A stretch of 64,000 nucleotides of DNA from Prorocentrum cordatum (GCA_963575745.1 CAUYUJ010009868.1:20610-84609); one strand, 5' to 3'; shown: positions 19,939 through 30,481, counted from the stretch's first letter. A program made the numbers and translations. Notes: generated from the sequence alone by a model not told the origin.

Positions 19939-21600
19939 GCACGTTCCGTAGCGCGTCCCCTTGGCACGTCCCGCGGTGCGTCCCCATGGCACGTCCCTTG
20001 GCACGTCGTCGGGTCCCTTGAGACGTTCCGCGTCGCGTCCTCCTGGCATGTCCCCTTGTCAACTAGCTCTGGGGCAGCTACTATGTGTTCAGGCAACTCG
20101 AGCTTAAGATCCAGATCAGTTCGGTCAGGATTCGGATGCCAAGGAGGACTCGATCCACGACGCTATAGAGCACAATCGCGGCATGGCACATCGCAATTTA
20201 GCACGGTGCAGCACAGCACCGCCCTCGGCAGGGTACATCAAGATCGATACACTCAGCATTGCAACTTGGCACGTTCCTTGGCACGTTCCGTGGGGCGTCC
20301 CTTGGCGAGTCCCCCTGGCACGTCGCGTGGCGCGTCCCCTGGCACATCCCGTGGCACATCCATTGGCACTTTCCGTAGCGCGTCCCCTTGGCACGTCCCG
20401 CGGTGCGACCCCATGGCACGTCCCCTGGCACGTCGCCTGGCGCATCCCTTGGGGCGTTTCGCGGCGCGTCCTCCTGGCATGTTCCCCTGCCCATTAGCTC
20501 TGGGGCAGCTACTATGTGTTCAGGCAGCTCGAGCTTAAGATCCAGATCAGTTCGGTCAGGACTCGGATGGAGGACTCGATCCACGACGCTATAGAGCACA
20601 ATCGCGGCATGGCACATCGCAATTCAGCACGGTGCAGCACAGCACGGCCCTCGGCAGGGTACATCAAGATCGGTACCTTCAGCATTGCATTTGCCCGTCA
20701 CCCAATCAGGTGTCTTTGAAAGCGCTGCCATGTGTTACAGTTCTATATTCCTTTCCGGGTTCGTGGGTCGATCATGTTTACATAGTTTGTTGAGGATATC
20801 TCGAGGGAAACGCTGGTTTTGCAAAATTTGGGGATGTCTCGAGCGGGGGCTTCGTGGGGGGCCAGAATTCAGAGGATGTCTCAGGCGAAATGCTTGTTTT
20901 CGTGTCCCGCTCGCAGGAATTCCAAGGATGTCTCGCGCGTGCCGCGTCCCGCGCGCAGGAATTTTGAGGATGTCTCGACTAATTCGTTTGTTTTGCCAGG
21001 ATGTCCTTGGATTTTGACCGGATGTCTCGAGCGAAACGCTTGTTTTTTTCATAATTTGTTGAGGATGTCTCGAGCGAAACGCTGGTTTTGCAAACTTGGG
21101 GGATGTCTCGAGCGGAGGCCTCGTGGGGGGCCAAAATTCAGAGGATGTCTCAGGCGAAATGTTTGTTTTCACGTCCCGCTCGCAGGAATTCCGGGGATGT
21201 CTCGCGTGTGCCACGTCCCGCGCGCAGGAATTTTGAGGATGTCCCATAGCGCGTCCCCTTGGCACGTCCTACGGTGCGACCCCATGGCACGTCCCCTGGC
21301 ACGTCGCCTTGCGCGTCCCTTGGGACGTTTCGCGGCGCGTCCTCCTGGCATGTCCCCCTGTCAATTAGCTCAGGGGCAACTACTATGTGTTCAGGCAGCT
21401 CGAGCTTGAGATCCTGATCAGTTCGGTCAGGACTCGGATGCAAAGGAAGACTCGATCCACGACGCTATAGAGCACAACCGCGGCATGGCACATCGCAATT
21501 CAGCACGGTGCAGCACAGCACAGCCCTCGGCACGGTACATCAAGATTGATACAATCAGCATTGCACTTGCCCGTCGCCCAATCAGGTGTCTTTGAAGACG
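19938..21600 (+). repeat. GGCACGTCCC arrays alternating with a 190-bp repeat unit
   Basis: GGCACGTCCC/GGCACGTCGC arrays (about 19938-20060, 20269-20490, 21245-21360) are each followed by a 190-bp unit. The unit starts CTCTGGGGCAGCTACTATGT and ends ACTCAGCATTGCA (about 20066-20264, 20497-20690, 21370-21567). Two more copies of each lie at 44340-45190. A second 28-bp-repeat cluster sits between them at 20780-21245. The translated repeats (WHVPWRVPL..., RDVPRGRAT...) are artefacts. Confidence 0.8.
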
Positions 21601-21649
21601 TTGCCATGCGTTACATTTCTATATTCCTTTCCGGGTTCGTGGGTCGATC

Positions 21650-21928
21650 ATGTTTTTAAAGTCCTTGTCAAGCAAAGACTTGAAGAAACCGACTGAGTGT
21701 GCCCTGTTAGGACACATCAGCTGGATACGACAGATGATAGAGCAAGGAATCTTGCACAGTATTCAGTGGTGCGACACCCGCGATATGACTGCGGACGGCC
21801 ACACCAAGGGGAGCATCGACAGAGAGATGCTCCTACAGGTCATGGGAGGTGTACAATCCTTCAAACATGACTTGAAGAGTCATACTTCCTATCGGGCTGG
21901 CCAGACATCCCGCTCTGTGGCCGCCTGA
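21650..21928 (+). pseudogene. Copia RNase H, C-terminal part, and end of the polyprotein
   Basis: The 92-codon frame resumes the RNase H domain interrupted at 18751: KSLSSKDLKKPTECALLGHI, SWIRQMIEQGILHSIQWCDT and RDMTADGHTKGSIDREMLL, the conserved end of Copia RNase H (the TRDMxADxxTKG block). It ends at TGA 21926-21928. It has no start of its own; its ATG is made by the tail of the inserted element. Confidence 0.8.
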
Positions 21929-22370
21929 GGAGTATCTGTATGCACATAGCTGTACAGGCAAGGCAACTTGCGTGCGGGTCCGCCTTCGTTACGGCCCGCC
22001 CTTTTGCTGCCCTTTTGTAGATAGTCGCTGTTGTATCTGCTGTATAGAGGCGGCGGGTTCACGCTTCGTCTCCCCCCCCCGAGTCTAAAGTGAGTTGGGC
22101 GTTGCATTGAGTGGAACGAGCGTGCATCCGCGGCAGCTTGGCTCAAAAAGGCCGGCCGCCCAGATCTGATTACACTTCAGCGCGAGGTGTGCTATTTGCC
22201 ATCGATACCAAAACACTGCTTGAGATGGCTCGCCCCCTACTACTGGGACTATCGTTACTACGGTACAAAAGAGCGGGAGCTGGGCTTCGCCTAAGGCGAA
22301 GCTGTTGGTTGGGCCTCCCAACCCCTTTCAAGCTCACCGTGCCTGGGTTGCAGGTCGGAGGCCTTCTGGA
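21929..22370. other. 3' flank of the Copia element
   Basis: After the last stop is a mixed segment containing GGCGGCGGGTTCACGCTTCG and, at 22254-22300, a stretch near an AGGCGAAGC palindrome (CTTCGCCTAAGGCGAAG, 22286-22302, a perfect 8-bp-arm inverted repeat). It should contain the 3' LTR, but I found no matching 5' copy. A TTGGCTCAAA at 22137 is too short to call a spliced-leader relict. Confidence 0.4.
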
Positions 22371-22379
22371 TGCCAGTGG

Positions 22380-22870
22380 GGATCTCTCGGGAGGCTTGTC
22401 GGGGGATTCTTGCATTCTGTTTTGGGGCTTCTCTCGGGGCCCTCTGGGAGGCCTCTTGGGGCCTGAGTTTGGCCTCCTGGGGGCCTCCTGGGACTTCTGT
22501 GGGGCCTCGTGGGGGCCTGCTGGCGGTCTCGGGGGTCATCTTGGGGCGGGGGGCGCGAAGTACCAGTTCGAGCTTCCCCTCTCGGGGCTCTGTCAGAGCC
22601 GTCTTGGGCCGTCTTGGGGGCGCCTTAGGCTTGCTTAGGGGGCGTCTTGGGCCGTCTTGAGGCCGTTTTAGCGCGATCTTGGGGGTATGTTGGGCCGCCT
22701 TGAAGCGATCTTCGGGTCTTTTAGATCCGTCTTGGAGCGTCGGAAGCCCGAAGAGGCAAGAACGCTCAGATCCATTTGACACCGGATGCAAATCAAGTAT
22801 TTCGGCATTCGGGGTGCTCTTGTGGAGTCTCTTGTATTCCTCTTCGGGCGTCTTGGGGGCCTTTTGGGCC
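22380..22870 (+). repeat. GGCCTC/CGTCTTGGG-type repeat, third cluster
   Basis: Dense GGGGCCTCCTGGGGGCC-like units (22400-22560) change into CGTCTTGGGCCGTCTTGG units (22600-22740). A short block GGCAAGAACGC after the array (22756) also follows the fourth cluster near 51678, so the clusters share flanks and belong to one repeat family. Confidence 0.7.
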
Positions 22871-23121
22871 CGGTCGCGGATATGCACAGTCTTTCGCCCG
22901 CTGAGGTTTCGGTCTGTGCTCAACTGTCGTGATACTGACCGTGGTTTCGTACCGTCGAAGTGAAACACCGAAGACAACGGCGGAAAAAAACAAGGGAACA
23001 AGATATCAACGAGGAAGCAGGACGGTATTTTGGCTGAAACAATGTCTGTATGTGTGTGTATGTGTTTGGGTAAGCGAGTCCATGCCGCCGCCCCCTCCGA
23101 GACAGCAAGCCTCGGCTTGCG

Positions 23122-23458
23122 ATGTCCATGCCCAGCAAGGCCCAGCGCGCCCTGGCAGCGCAGGTTTCAGCGCGGATCAACGTGAGCTTTGATGGCGCTG
23201 CGGTTTCGCGCGAGGTGATACCTCTGGTTGGCCCGCCACGGCGGCCATGCCGTCCTCAGCGGCCATCCGGCCCAGGTCGACTTTCCGCTCGATTTCAGTC
23301 AGTTACTCGACTCCATCGACCTCGAGTTTCTGCAGGCGGCGCTCTCTCTGGCCCCTTACGGCGGCAGGTCCCCGGGCCTTCCCTTGGGTGCTGCGGCTCC
23401 CCGCAAGCGGCCCGCCTCGCGAGCCAATTCTGGGCGCGGCCACCAGGCGCGTCGCTAA
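23122..23458 (+). CDS. possible small coding region, unknown
   Basis: An ATG at 23122 opens MSMPSKAQRALAAQVSARIN then VSFDGAAVSREVIPLVGPP. From about 23235 a second frame reads with C/G-ending codons, VDFPLDFSQLLDSIDLEFLQ then AALSLAPYGG, to TAA at 23456-23458. The two pieces could be exons or one frameshifted ORF. I recognise no family. The frame-specific codon bias is the only evidence beyond openness. Confidence 0.25.
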
Positions 23459-23459
23459 G

Positions 23460-24175
23460 CGTCGCAGGGCTCTCCTCTCTCTCTCCCGGCGCCGCCCTCG
23501 CCCGCTCCTCCTCCTTGGATCGGTCGGCCAGCGCGGCTGTGTGGTGTCTGTTTCAAACACCGAGCACCGCACCGGGTGTTCGGCCGGTCGCCTGGCCAGC
23601 TGCGCCATGAAAGGCACCTGTCGTCTGACGACGCTTTGGCTGAGTTTCCCTTGAGCAGCGAGTTCGAGCGCAGCAACGTTGGACACCCGACTGATGTGTG
23701 TTGGTGGTACGTGGCAAATCTTCTGGAGGCCCGCTTGGTGCCAGCTCTGTCCACCTCTGTCCACCTCTCGCCACTCCCCCTGGCCTCGCGCCTCCCACGA
23801 CGGGATGGCTCCGTGTCGTCCTCGATGTCTCGGCCTGCTCCTTTCTCGTGACTGTGCCTCGCATGTCTGCCTTCTTTGGTTTTATCTATACCTCAGCCCT
23901 CCCTGGTCCGCTCGCATGCCTCGCTCCTGCATTTTGCGCCGGAGATGCGTGTCCTTTCCCTGCCATCCACGCCTTGATGTGCTGGATGGCCCCCTCCTCC
24001 TTCTCATGCTTTGCCACGTCGGGCAGGGCCCTTCTGGCTGGCGTGCCGGATGTGCTGTCTGGCAGTAGGTGCTGCGGGATCCAAAGCAATTCCTGAGGGC
24101 CTAGCCACGGCTCCGCGCTTCGTACTCTTACTGGCTCCGCCTCGTCGCCACGCGCGAGGTCGCTACCGCCCAAGC
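23460..24175. other. no recognisable gene
   Basis: Overlapping ORFs exist on both strands with no domain and no repeats. On the minus strand they run into the microsatellite reading frames downstream. Confidence 0.4.
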
Positions 24176-24179
24176 TGCG

Positions 24180-24800
24180 TATGTGCATATATGCATGCAT
24201 GTATGCATGCATGTAATGAATGTTAGTTTGCATGTGTGTATGTGTACAGCTATGCATGTATGTATGTATGCATGCATGCATGTATGTATGCATGTATGTA
24301 TGTATGTATGTATGTATGTATGTATGTATGCATGTGTGTATGTATGTATGTATGGATGGATGTATGCATGCATGTATGTATGTATGTATGTACGCATGTA
24401 CGTATGTACATATGTACGCATGTACGCATGTTCTTATGTACGTATGTACGTATGTACGTATGTACGTATGTACGTACGTACGTTTGTACGTATGTACGTA
24501 TGTACATATAGTTGTATGTTTGTATGTTTGTATACGTGCATGTATGCATGCATGCATGTATGCATGTATGTGTGTACGTATGCATGTATGTATGTATGCA
24601 TGCATGTCTGTATGTATGTATGTATGCATGCATGTATGTATGTATGTATGTATGCATGTATCATGCATGCATGCAGGTAGGTAGGTAGGTCGGTAGGGAT
24701 GCATGCATGCATGTGTGTATGTATGTATATATGTTTGTTTGTATGTATGTATGTTTGTATGTATGTTTGTTTGTATGCACGTGTGTACGTACGTACGTAT
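24180..24800 (+). repeat. TATG/CATG tetranucleotide microsatellite
   Basis: About 620 bp of TGTATG, TGCATG and TACGTATG variants, with longer pure blocks of TGTA at 24295-24330. All frames are open on both strands (Cys-Met-Tyr-Val or His-Thr-Tyr-Ile repeats), which explains the long ORFs. Confidence 0.98.
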
Positions 24801-24804
24801 TGTA

Positions 24805-25082
<278 letters not shown>

Positions 25083-25094
25083 ATGGCGCCGACG

Positions 25095-25515
25095 GTCCCG
25101 GGTTCCCCGTTCCGCGCTCGTCCCGGGTCCCGCGTCCGCGCTCGTCCCAGGCCCCGGGTCCTGCGATGGTCCTGGGTCCCGGGGCTCGCGCCGGTTCCGG
25201 GTCCCGGGTCCTGCGCCCGGCCGGGTCCCGGGTCCCACGGCGGTCCCGGCCGCGTCCCGGGGTCCGCTCCGGTCCCGGGTCGCGGGTCCCGGGTCTCGCG
25301 CCGGTCGGGTCCCGGGTGCCGGGCTCCGGGTCCCGCGCCGGTCCCGGGTCTCGGGTCCCGCGCCGGTCCCGGGTCGCGGGTCCCGGGTCCGGCGCTCGTG
25401 CTGGGTTCGGGGTTCCGGGTTCCGCGCCAGTCCCGGGTCCCGGGTCTCGGGTCCGGAGTCCCGGGTCTCGGGTCCCGCGCCGGTCCCGGGTGTCGGGTCC
25501 CGCGCCGGTCCCAGC
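25095..25515 (+). repeat. GGGTCCCGCGCCGGTCCC minisatellite, first array
   Basis: Units of GGTCCCGGGTCCCGCGCC with GGGTCTCGGGTCCC variants, strongly self-complementary (CCCGGG). A larger array of the same family lies at 32140-33600. Confidence 0.95.
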
Positions 25516-25865
25516 CCAGAGGCCGAGTTGTCTCTAGAAAAGCACAGGCGCCGTATAAAGTAGAGAAGCAGAATGAAACTAAATAACAAAACCTTTAAAT
25601 CGTGTTGGGTGTGTTGTGATGCCACAAAACCTTTAATCGTGTTGGGTGTGTTGTGATGTCGGATTCTACACGCCTGGCTTTAGCCCCCTTTGTGGGGGCG
25701 TCGGGTTGTACGCGCCTGGTTTCGTCGGGCCTGTGTTCTTCGGCGTGCGCTTCTGAAGCAAAATTGACCGCTGCGCCTGCATTTTGGGATACTCGTTGCA
25801 TCTCGGGGGAGATGTGTCGTTACATTCATCACCACCCGTCTCTGTTCATTATTAATTAGCAGCAT

Positions 25866-25886
25866 CAGTAGCCATTTGGGCTCAAA
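25866..25886 (+). promoter_or_regulatory. relict dinoflagellate spliced leader
   Basis: CAGTAGCCATTTGGGCTCAA plus one more A matches the dinoflagellate spliced leader at 18 of 21 positions. The ATG of the next ORF follows 2 nt later (25889). A genomic spliced-leader copy directly 5' of a coding region is the mark of a reinserted mature mRNA. Confidence 0.65.
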
Positions 25887-25888
25887 TC

Positions 25889-27329
25889 ATGACCAGGACC
25901 GCGGCAGTAACCCTCGAGGACTCTGTGATTCAGGAGTTGCTTTCCAGCCATGTTCCCTTGGCAGCGTGTGCGCCTCCTGTGCTCTGGAAGGTGAAAGTCA
26001 CCAAGCAGGGGCACACCAGCAGCTGGGACGCCGTGAAGCGCGCCAGGACAGTTTCTCTGAACTCGAACGGGGGGAGGGGGAGGAGGAGGAACAACGAGGA
26101 AGGGAGGAGGAGGAACAACGGGAAGGGAAGGGAGGGGAGGATAGGAAGGAGGGGGGGAGGATCGGAAGGAGGGGAGGAAGGATAGCGTATGTTGTCAAGT
26201 GGTGTTGCTTACCTGCGTGAGGACACTGATCTCGGAAATACTGCAGCGTACTGGAGGGCGCAACTGAAAGCAGCACGCTTTCGGCAAGCAGTTGGACAAG
26301 TGGTTGAGGGGCAGCGACATGAACTGGTCGAGGGCAGACGTCGATCGCGCCTCCTATCATTTCCGAGTGATGGTCCGCAGCCTCGCGGGGAAGAAACGCG
26401 ACCAGATCAAGCACGGGAAGCCGTTGGCCTTCAACAACATGAGCTACGGCTGTCTGAACACGCTGTGCGACAAGATCCAGGTTGAGGCTGCCGATGATGA
26501 TGAAGATGATGGTGATGGTTTAGCTGCGCGTGCCGACGAATCGGACGACGTTGTCGAGTATCCCGCTGTCAAGAAGGAGGTGACGACGGTTGTCTTGTCT
26601 GACGAGGAGCCATCCGCGACTTCCCCGTCGTTGTCCCTAGAGGCGGACGTCGACCTCGACGATCTCGAGTCCAAGCTCTTCACGCCTGCTTCGCCGAAGA
26701 GCGCGATCAACAAGCCTTTCGTCCTCGGCGACACGTCGAAGCTCCTCGAGGCGAAGGCGCTTGAGGCTATGACTGCTGGGTCGTCATCAGCTGGCGGTCC
26801 GACTTCGAAGGAGTACGCAGAGCTGCAGAAGGCGCTCAATAACAAGAAGAAGGGCGGAGCGAGCGGCGACGCCAAGCCGATGGATGATGGTGCCAAGCCG
26901 AGCGGCGACGCCAAGCCGAAGAGGAGGCTCCGCCAGAAAATGGCTCTGGCTCCAGCCGTGGAGGCGGCTCAGCCAGCTGGCTCACCAGCGGCCCCGCAGC
27001 CCCTCGTGGAGGATCCGATCGAGAGGTGCTTGAAGCAGGCGGGCGACCCAGCCACAATCGAGAAACGGTTGCACTCCAAGGTCCAGAAGGAGGAGATGAA
27101 GCGCCAGATGGCGCTTCATGGCGACAAGAAGCGGGCTACTGTCGCTGCATGTGCAGCGTGGATGGTCGCTCAAAAACGCTTTAGGGAGCTGAGGCAGCAA
27201 TCGGGTTCGCGAGCGCTGTGGGTACAGTCTGCTCAGTTGCGTTTTGCTTACGCGGGGCGCGCAGGCTCCAGCCAGCTAGCTCGCTGGGCGCTTGTGCCAC
27301 AACAAATGTATCACCGTCGCGTCTTCTGA
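25889..27329 (+). CDS. unknown acidic/Lys-rich protein, retroposed gene candidate (two segments)
   Basis: An ATG 2 nt after the relict spliced leader starts MTRTAAVTLEDSVIQELLSS. The frame runs into a purine-rich AGGAGGA stretch (26065-26185) that may be an intron or an insertion. The main frame then continues from about 26276 to TGA 27327-27329. It shows WLRGSDMNWSRADVDRASYH, an acidic stretch (AADDDEDDGDGLAARADESD), Lys/Ala repeats (SGDAKPMDDGAKPSGDAKPK) and a basic C-terminal helix (KVQKEEMKRQMALHGDKKRA). Codons end mostly in C or G. No enzymatic motif is seen. The composition (acidic patch, then KRRLRQK) would suit a nuclear protein. It is neighbour to three similar loci on the same strand. 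Confidence 0.5.
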
Positions 27330-27539
27330 GGCCTCCTCGTTATCGTCATCGGCTGTCTTTTATGGATTCGAAATCAGAACGAACATTTTGTAAAACCAAA
27401 GCCTTCTCATTATCCACCTCGTCCTCCTCCTCATCCCCCTCTTCCTGCTCAGAGGCTGGCAAACGTGAAAGGTGTGATCCACTCGCGGGGTGAGGGAATC
27501 AGTGCACTCAAATGCAACCTCGTATTGGGCTGATCACCG

Positions 27540-27775
27540 ACGCCAGCACCATCGCCATCGGCATCACCGCAGTCGCCATCATAGCCACATCATCATCATC
27601 AGCAGCAGCAACAGCAGCAACATGAGTACGATCATCCCAACTACGATCACCATTACCGTTACGATCATCATAGCACCGACCCGCAGATATCATCACTACG
27701 TTCACCACCACAAGTCATCATCATCATCATCATCGCTGCCAGCACTCACACCAAGATCGAGATTACCATAAACAT
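27540..27775 (+). repeat. CAT/CAC-rich microsatellite
   Basis: Imperfect CATCAT and CATCGC repeats. Frames across it give His/Ile/Ser repeats. Confidence 0.85.
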
Positions 27776-27825
27776 TGTAGCCATGCTACACTATCACCTG
27801 ACCGCCGCCATCACACGTATCGTTC

Positions 27826-28611
27826 GGAGCTGTCTGGTCCAAGCTTGCAAGATGCATCGTTCGGGGCCCGGATTCGTGCCTTTTCCAAGGAAGGGGCAGG
27901 CGCCTCCAGTCAGTTGGGGTGTCCGATGAGTCTCAGCAGGTAGAAACAGTTGGCGATTCCTTGCCAGTTGACGATTCCTTGCCCCAGCTTCACGAGGTAG
28001 AGCCCTCGGAGGACGAGGGCCCCAGCATGAAGGATATCGAGGAGGCCCTCCAGGCTAAGCTCCAGGCGGCAGCAGCGTGGCTCGAGGAGGTCTGCATGGG
28101 ATATGCGCTGCAATTCCCTCCCTTGTGGTCTCCCCTCCTCCCCCTTCCACTTCCCACCCGCTCCACCTCCTCATCCTCCTCGTCCTGATTCGGTCAACCT
28201 CCTCTTCCTTCCACCTCCCACGTGGCCCCCTCCTCTCCACCTTCCACCTCCCACCTGCTCATCCTCCACGTCCTCCTCATCCTCCTCATCCTCCTCCGTC
28301 CAAAATTGTCTTTTTGCTGTCTTCACCCTCTTTTGCACGCAAAACGTCAAAACGTGGTTTGGAATAGGTGGCTTGCAGCGCGTGCCCCATGGAAGGTGCC
28401 GGGGCACTCTTTCACAGAGGAGATTCGCAAGGACATCGCAGACTTCTGCACCTCAGCCACGATGTGCTACTCGCGCTTCCAAGGTCAAGATTACATGGAT
28501 CCTTCCCTTACCACAGAGGTTGAGAGCGTGAGCGCTGTGTGGGCGAGGCTGTGCGGTCTCGTTCCCAATTACATCCAATCGGTGAAAAAGAAAACGAAGA
28601 CCGCTTGAGAG
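27826..28611 (+). CDS. unknown small protein gene, two probable exons
   Basis: The first coding part reads LSGPSLQDASFGARIRAFSK then, after a one-base frame change near 27915, VSDESQQVETVGDSLPVDDS and MKDIEEALQAKLQAAAAWLE (acidic then helical) to about 28100. A pyrimidine-rich CTCCTC stretch (28125-28310) looks like an intron. The second part (from about 28320 to TGA 28606-28608) reads WNRWLAARAPWKVPGHSFTE, IRKDIADFCTSATMCYSRFQ and a basic end SVKKKTKTA. No domain is recognised. The spliced-leader-like GTAGCCATGC at 27776 is too short to count. Confidence 0.45.
28125..28310 (+). other. probable pyrimidine-rich intron
   Basis: An almost pure C/T tract (CTCCTCATCCTCCTC) separates two coding-like segments. 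Minus-strand Glu/Arg ORFs are artefacts. Exact splice sites are not determined; dinoflagellate introns often use GC or GA donors, so a GT rule would mislead. Confidence 0.4.
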
Positions 28612-28884
28612 AGCCTGCCAACGCACCGAGCTAGGGCAAGTCAGCCAGTCATTTCAAGGATTAGGCATCGTATTTGTTGCTGAAGTCTGCGTGCAGGGGC
28701 GGGAGCGCCCAGATAGTCTAGCAGCAGCAACCAGCTCGACAAAACAAGGTCTAGCGTGGAAAATGCATCCGTCGATCCCAATCCATACTAACATTGCCAC
28801 CAACACCACTATCATCATCAACAGTACTAATATCATGGCCATCTCGGGGCCATCATGGCCCCGAGGGGCCGTCGTCGTTCTGGG

Positions 28885-29035
28885 CTGGGGCCCCAGCGGC
28901 CCCAGCGGGAGGCCTGCGGGCTCCGATAGAAAAAACGTGTCCGATCGAACAACAAATTTCACGGAGTTTGTAGCGGGCGGCCTGCGGGCCCCCATAGAAA
29001 AGCAGTGTCCGATCGAAAACAAATCTCATTGAGTT
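28885..29035 (+). repeat. two tandem copies of a 70-bp unit
   Basis: GGCCTGCGGGCTCCGATAGA... (about 28911) and GGCCTGCGGGCCCCCATAGA... (about 28979) each continue through GTGTCCGATCGAA, ACAAAT and GAGTTTG. They lie between two gene candidates, with no coding signal. Confidence 0.7.
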
Positions 29036-29224
29036 TGCAGGTGATTGCGCCCTCCAGTCCCGTCGAAGCCCGAGGGGGGAGGCTCGTGGGTCTGGCAATT
29101 TTGTCCCCGTGTGGTCTGTCTGCTCTGGATCCCTAAGAAAGCCCGTTAGCAAACATGTAAAACATACGACACACGGCAATCCGGATCCAGGCGGCGCGAT
29201 GCCCGGAAAGCCCGGGAACTGCAA

Positions 29225-29385
29225 GTCAAAGGTAAGTCACAGGTAGCCACCTTTGACTTACTTCTGACTCACCTTTGACTCGATATCTATCGAGGTCAAA
29301 GGTGAGTCAGAGGTAAGTCAAAGATGGCCACCTTTGACTTACCTTTGACTGACCTTTGACTTACCTTTGATGTGCCTGTTGACCA
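29225..29385. repeat. ACCTTTGACTTAC repeat forming a long palindrome
   Basis: Units of CACCTTTGACTTAC and TTTGACTGACC occur in both orientations around a centre at CGATATCTATCG (about 29280-29292). The two arms (about 29250-29285 and 29288-29328) are complementary over roughly 38 bp with few mismatches. The plus strand carries AGGTAAGT, GGTGAGT and AGGTAAGT, which match strong 5' splice-site consensus. It lies about 100 bp upstream of a relict spliced leader. Confidence 0.75.
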
Positions 29386-29426
29386 CCCCTGGCCTTTGCG
29401 ATATAAGTTCATGCATCATTGCCATG

Positions 29427-29448
29427 TTCGTAACCATTTTGGCTCAGG
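29427..29448 (+). promoter_or_regulatory. relict dinoflagellate spliced leader
   Basis: TTCGTAACCATTTTGGCTCA plus GG matches the spliced leader at 18 of 21 comparable positions, including the core ACCATTTTGGCTCA. The ATG of the downstream ORF lies 61 nt further on (29510). Confidence 0.75.
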
Positions 29449-29509
29449 CCTGTCTCAAGCCCTGCCCAGGCGTTGACCTCGCTACAGTCTGTGTGCAAGG
29501 CTTTGGCTG

Positions 29510-30481
29510 ATGCCGCCCAAGCTGCCGAATGCCGACCTCTCCGCGCTTTCACCGACGAGCGAGGAGTTGGCAGATGCGCGAGCTATCCTGCAGGAGTCCG
29601 AGAAGAACAAGAGGTCCAGGGCAGCCAGTCTGGTCAACTTCATCACGAGTAACCCCGAGATCAACGCCTCGGTCGGATCTTCTCGAGGTTCTGAGAGGGG
29701 GAATTACTTGGAGAAGTTTGTGGTGCATCAACTGCGCAACAATTCGGTCGTCAAGAAGGTGCACACCGTCGACGAGAAGACAATTGGCAAAACGAACTTC
29801 AAGGACTTGACCTGGATGTCCAAAGAGAAAATGGACACCGCTCTCGGCCCGCTCAAAGCCGAACACTGGCGCACGTCTGGTAAAATACGCTCCCGCCCAG
29901 ACCCCTTGACAGGGTCCACGGACGAGAGCTTCCTTGAATGGGGGGTCCCGACAGATTGGGAGAGGCTGACAGAAGAGGACATCAAGAAGATGCAGCTCAC
30001 GACGCAAGGCGACGCTGAGGAGGGAGACCACGAGGCGATGAAGAACTTCGGCAAGACCACCGATGCTGTCAGCATCAAGGAAGAGCCAAAGGAGGAGCTT
30101 AGCGAAATGCAGAAGCTGGCGCAGAGGGTGTCGCACGTGAAAGAGAACGCTGCCCAGCGTCTCCGCCAGATCCAGGACAACATACTGGAGGCCAAGAAGA
30201 TCATCAACATATCCGAGAACGCAACGGACCCGACTACTTCGAGGTACCACGCCAGCCTCGTGTCCGACATCCACAAGTACCTTGCCAAGGCCACCGAGAC
30301 TTCCAAGATCCTCGACCGCATGGCCACCGAGGAGGTGAAAGACGATAGCCAGATCCACACTCTCATCGCCAACATGGACCAGCTCGCCAAGCAGTGCGAT
30401 GAGCTCACCACCTGGGCAGTTCGTTTTAACTTGACGGAAGAGAAGGCCCCCAAGCGCAGGAGGAAGGCCAAGGGCAATTAG
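29510..30481 (+). CDS. multicopy dinoflagellate-type protein, intact 323-aa ORF
   Basis: This is the best intact gene of the window: ATG at 29510, TAG at 30479-30481, C/G-ending codons throughout and normal composition. The N-terminus is helical (LADARAILQESEKNKRSRAA). Then comes SERGNYLEKFVVHQLRNNSV, a Trp-containing block (DLTWMSKEKMDTALGPLKAE), RSRPDPLTGSTDESFLEWGV and PTDWERLTEEDIKKMQ. A long coiled-coil-like C-terminal half follows (from LAQRVSHVKENAAQRLRQIQ), ending in a nuclear-localisation-like KRRRKAKGN. From memory, similar proteins (STDEALLEWxVPxxWxRxTEED core) are abundant and unannotated in dinoflagellate genomes. The relict spliced leader upstream and lack of introns point to mRNA retroposition. 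Function unknown; no enzyme motif seen. Confidence 0.75.
   Translation: MPPKLPNADLSALSPTSEELADARAILQESEKNKRSRAASLVNFITSNPEINASVGSSRGSERGNYLEKFVVHQLRNNSVVKKVHTVDEKTIGKTNFKDLTWMSKEKMDTALGPLKAEHWRTSGKIRSRPDPLTGSTDESFLEWGVPTDWERLTEEDIKKMQLTTQGDAEEGDHEAMKNFGKTTDAVSIKEEPKEELSEMQKLAQRVSHVKENAAQRLRQIQDNILEAKKIINISENATDPTTSRYHASLVSDIHKYLAKATETSKILDRMATEEVKDDSQIHTLIANMDQLAKQCDELTTWAVRFNLTEEKAPKRRRKAKGN

Larger units (their letters stand above)
18752..21649 (+). mobile_element. 2.9-kb composite TIR element nested in the Copia RNase H
   Basis: It starts with the terminal repeat CCCGGAAAGGG at 18755-18765 and ends with its complement TCCTTTCCGGG (one change) at 21625-21635 plus the family tail TTCGTGGGTCGATCATG. 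Inside lie a second head (19246, CCCAGAAAGGG) and a second tail (20749-20759), so two copies may be nested or tandem. The interior holds no gene: T/A runs, about 20 copies of a hairpin-core 28-bp repeat, GGCACGTCCC arrays and three copies of a 190-bp unit. On both sides the host RNase H sequence is continuous (TIDAES before; KSLSSKDLKKPTECALLGHI after). A target duplication may be only a few T residues. Confidence 0.75.

Noticed and set aside
18845-21245. CRISPR-like appearance of the 28-bp repeat clusters (repeat, spacer, repeat)
   Set aside because: Spacer lengths vary widely, spacers themselves recur, repeats drift, no cas genes occur, and the context is clearly eukaryotic.
22137-22148. 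TTGGCTCAAA as a possible spliced-leader relict
   Set aside because: Only the 3' ten bases match and no coding region follows directly.
27774-27786. GTAGCCATGCT as a spliced-leader relict upstream of the 27.8-kb gene candidate
   Set aside because: The match is limited to GTAGCCAT, and the diagnostic TTTTGGCTCAAG part is absent.
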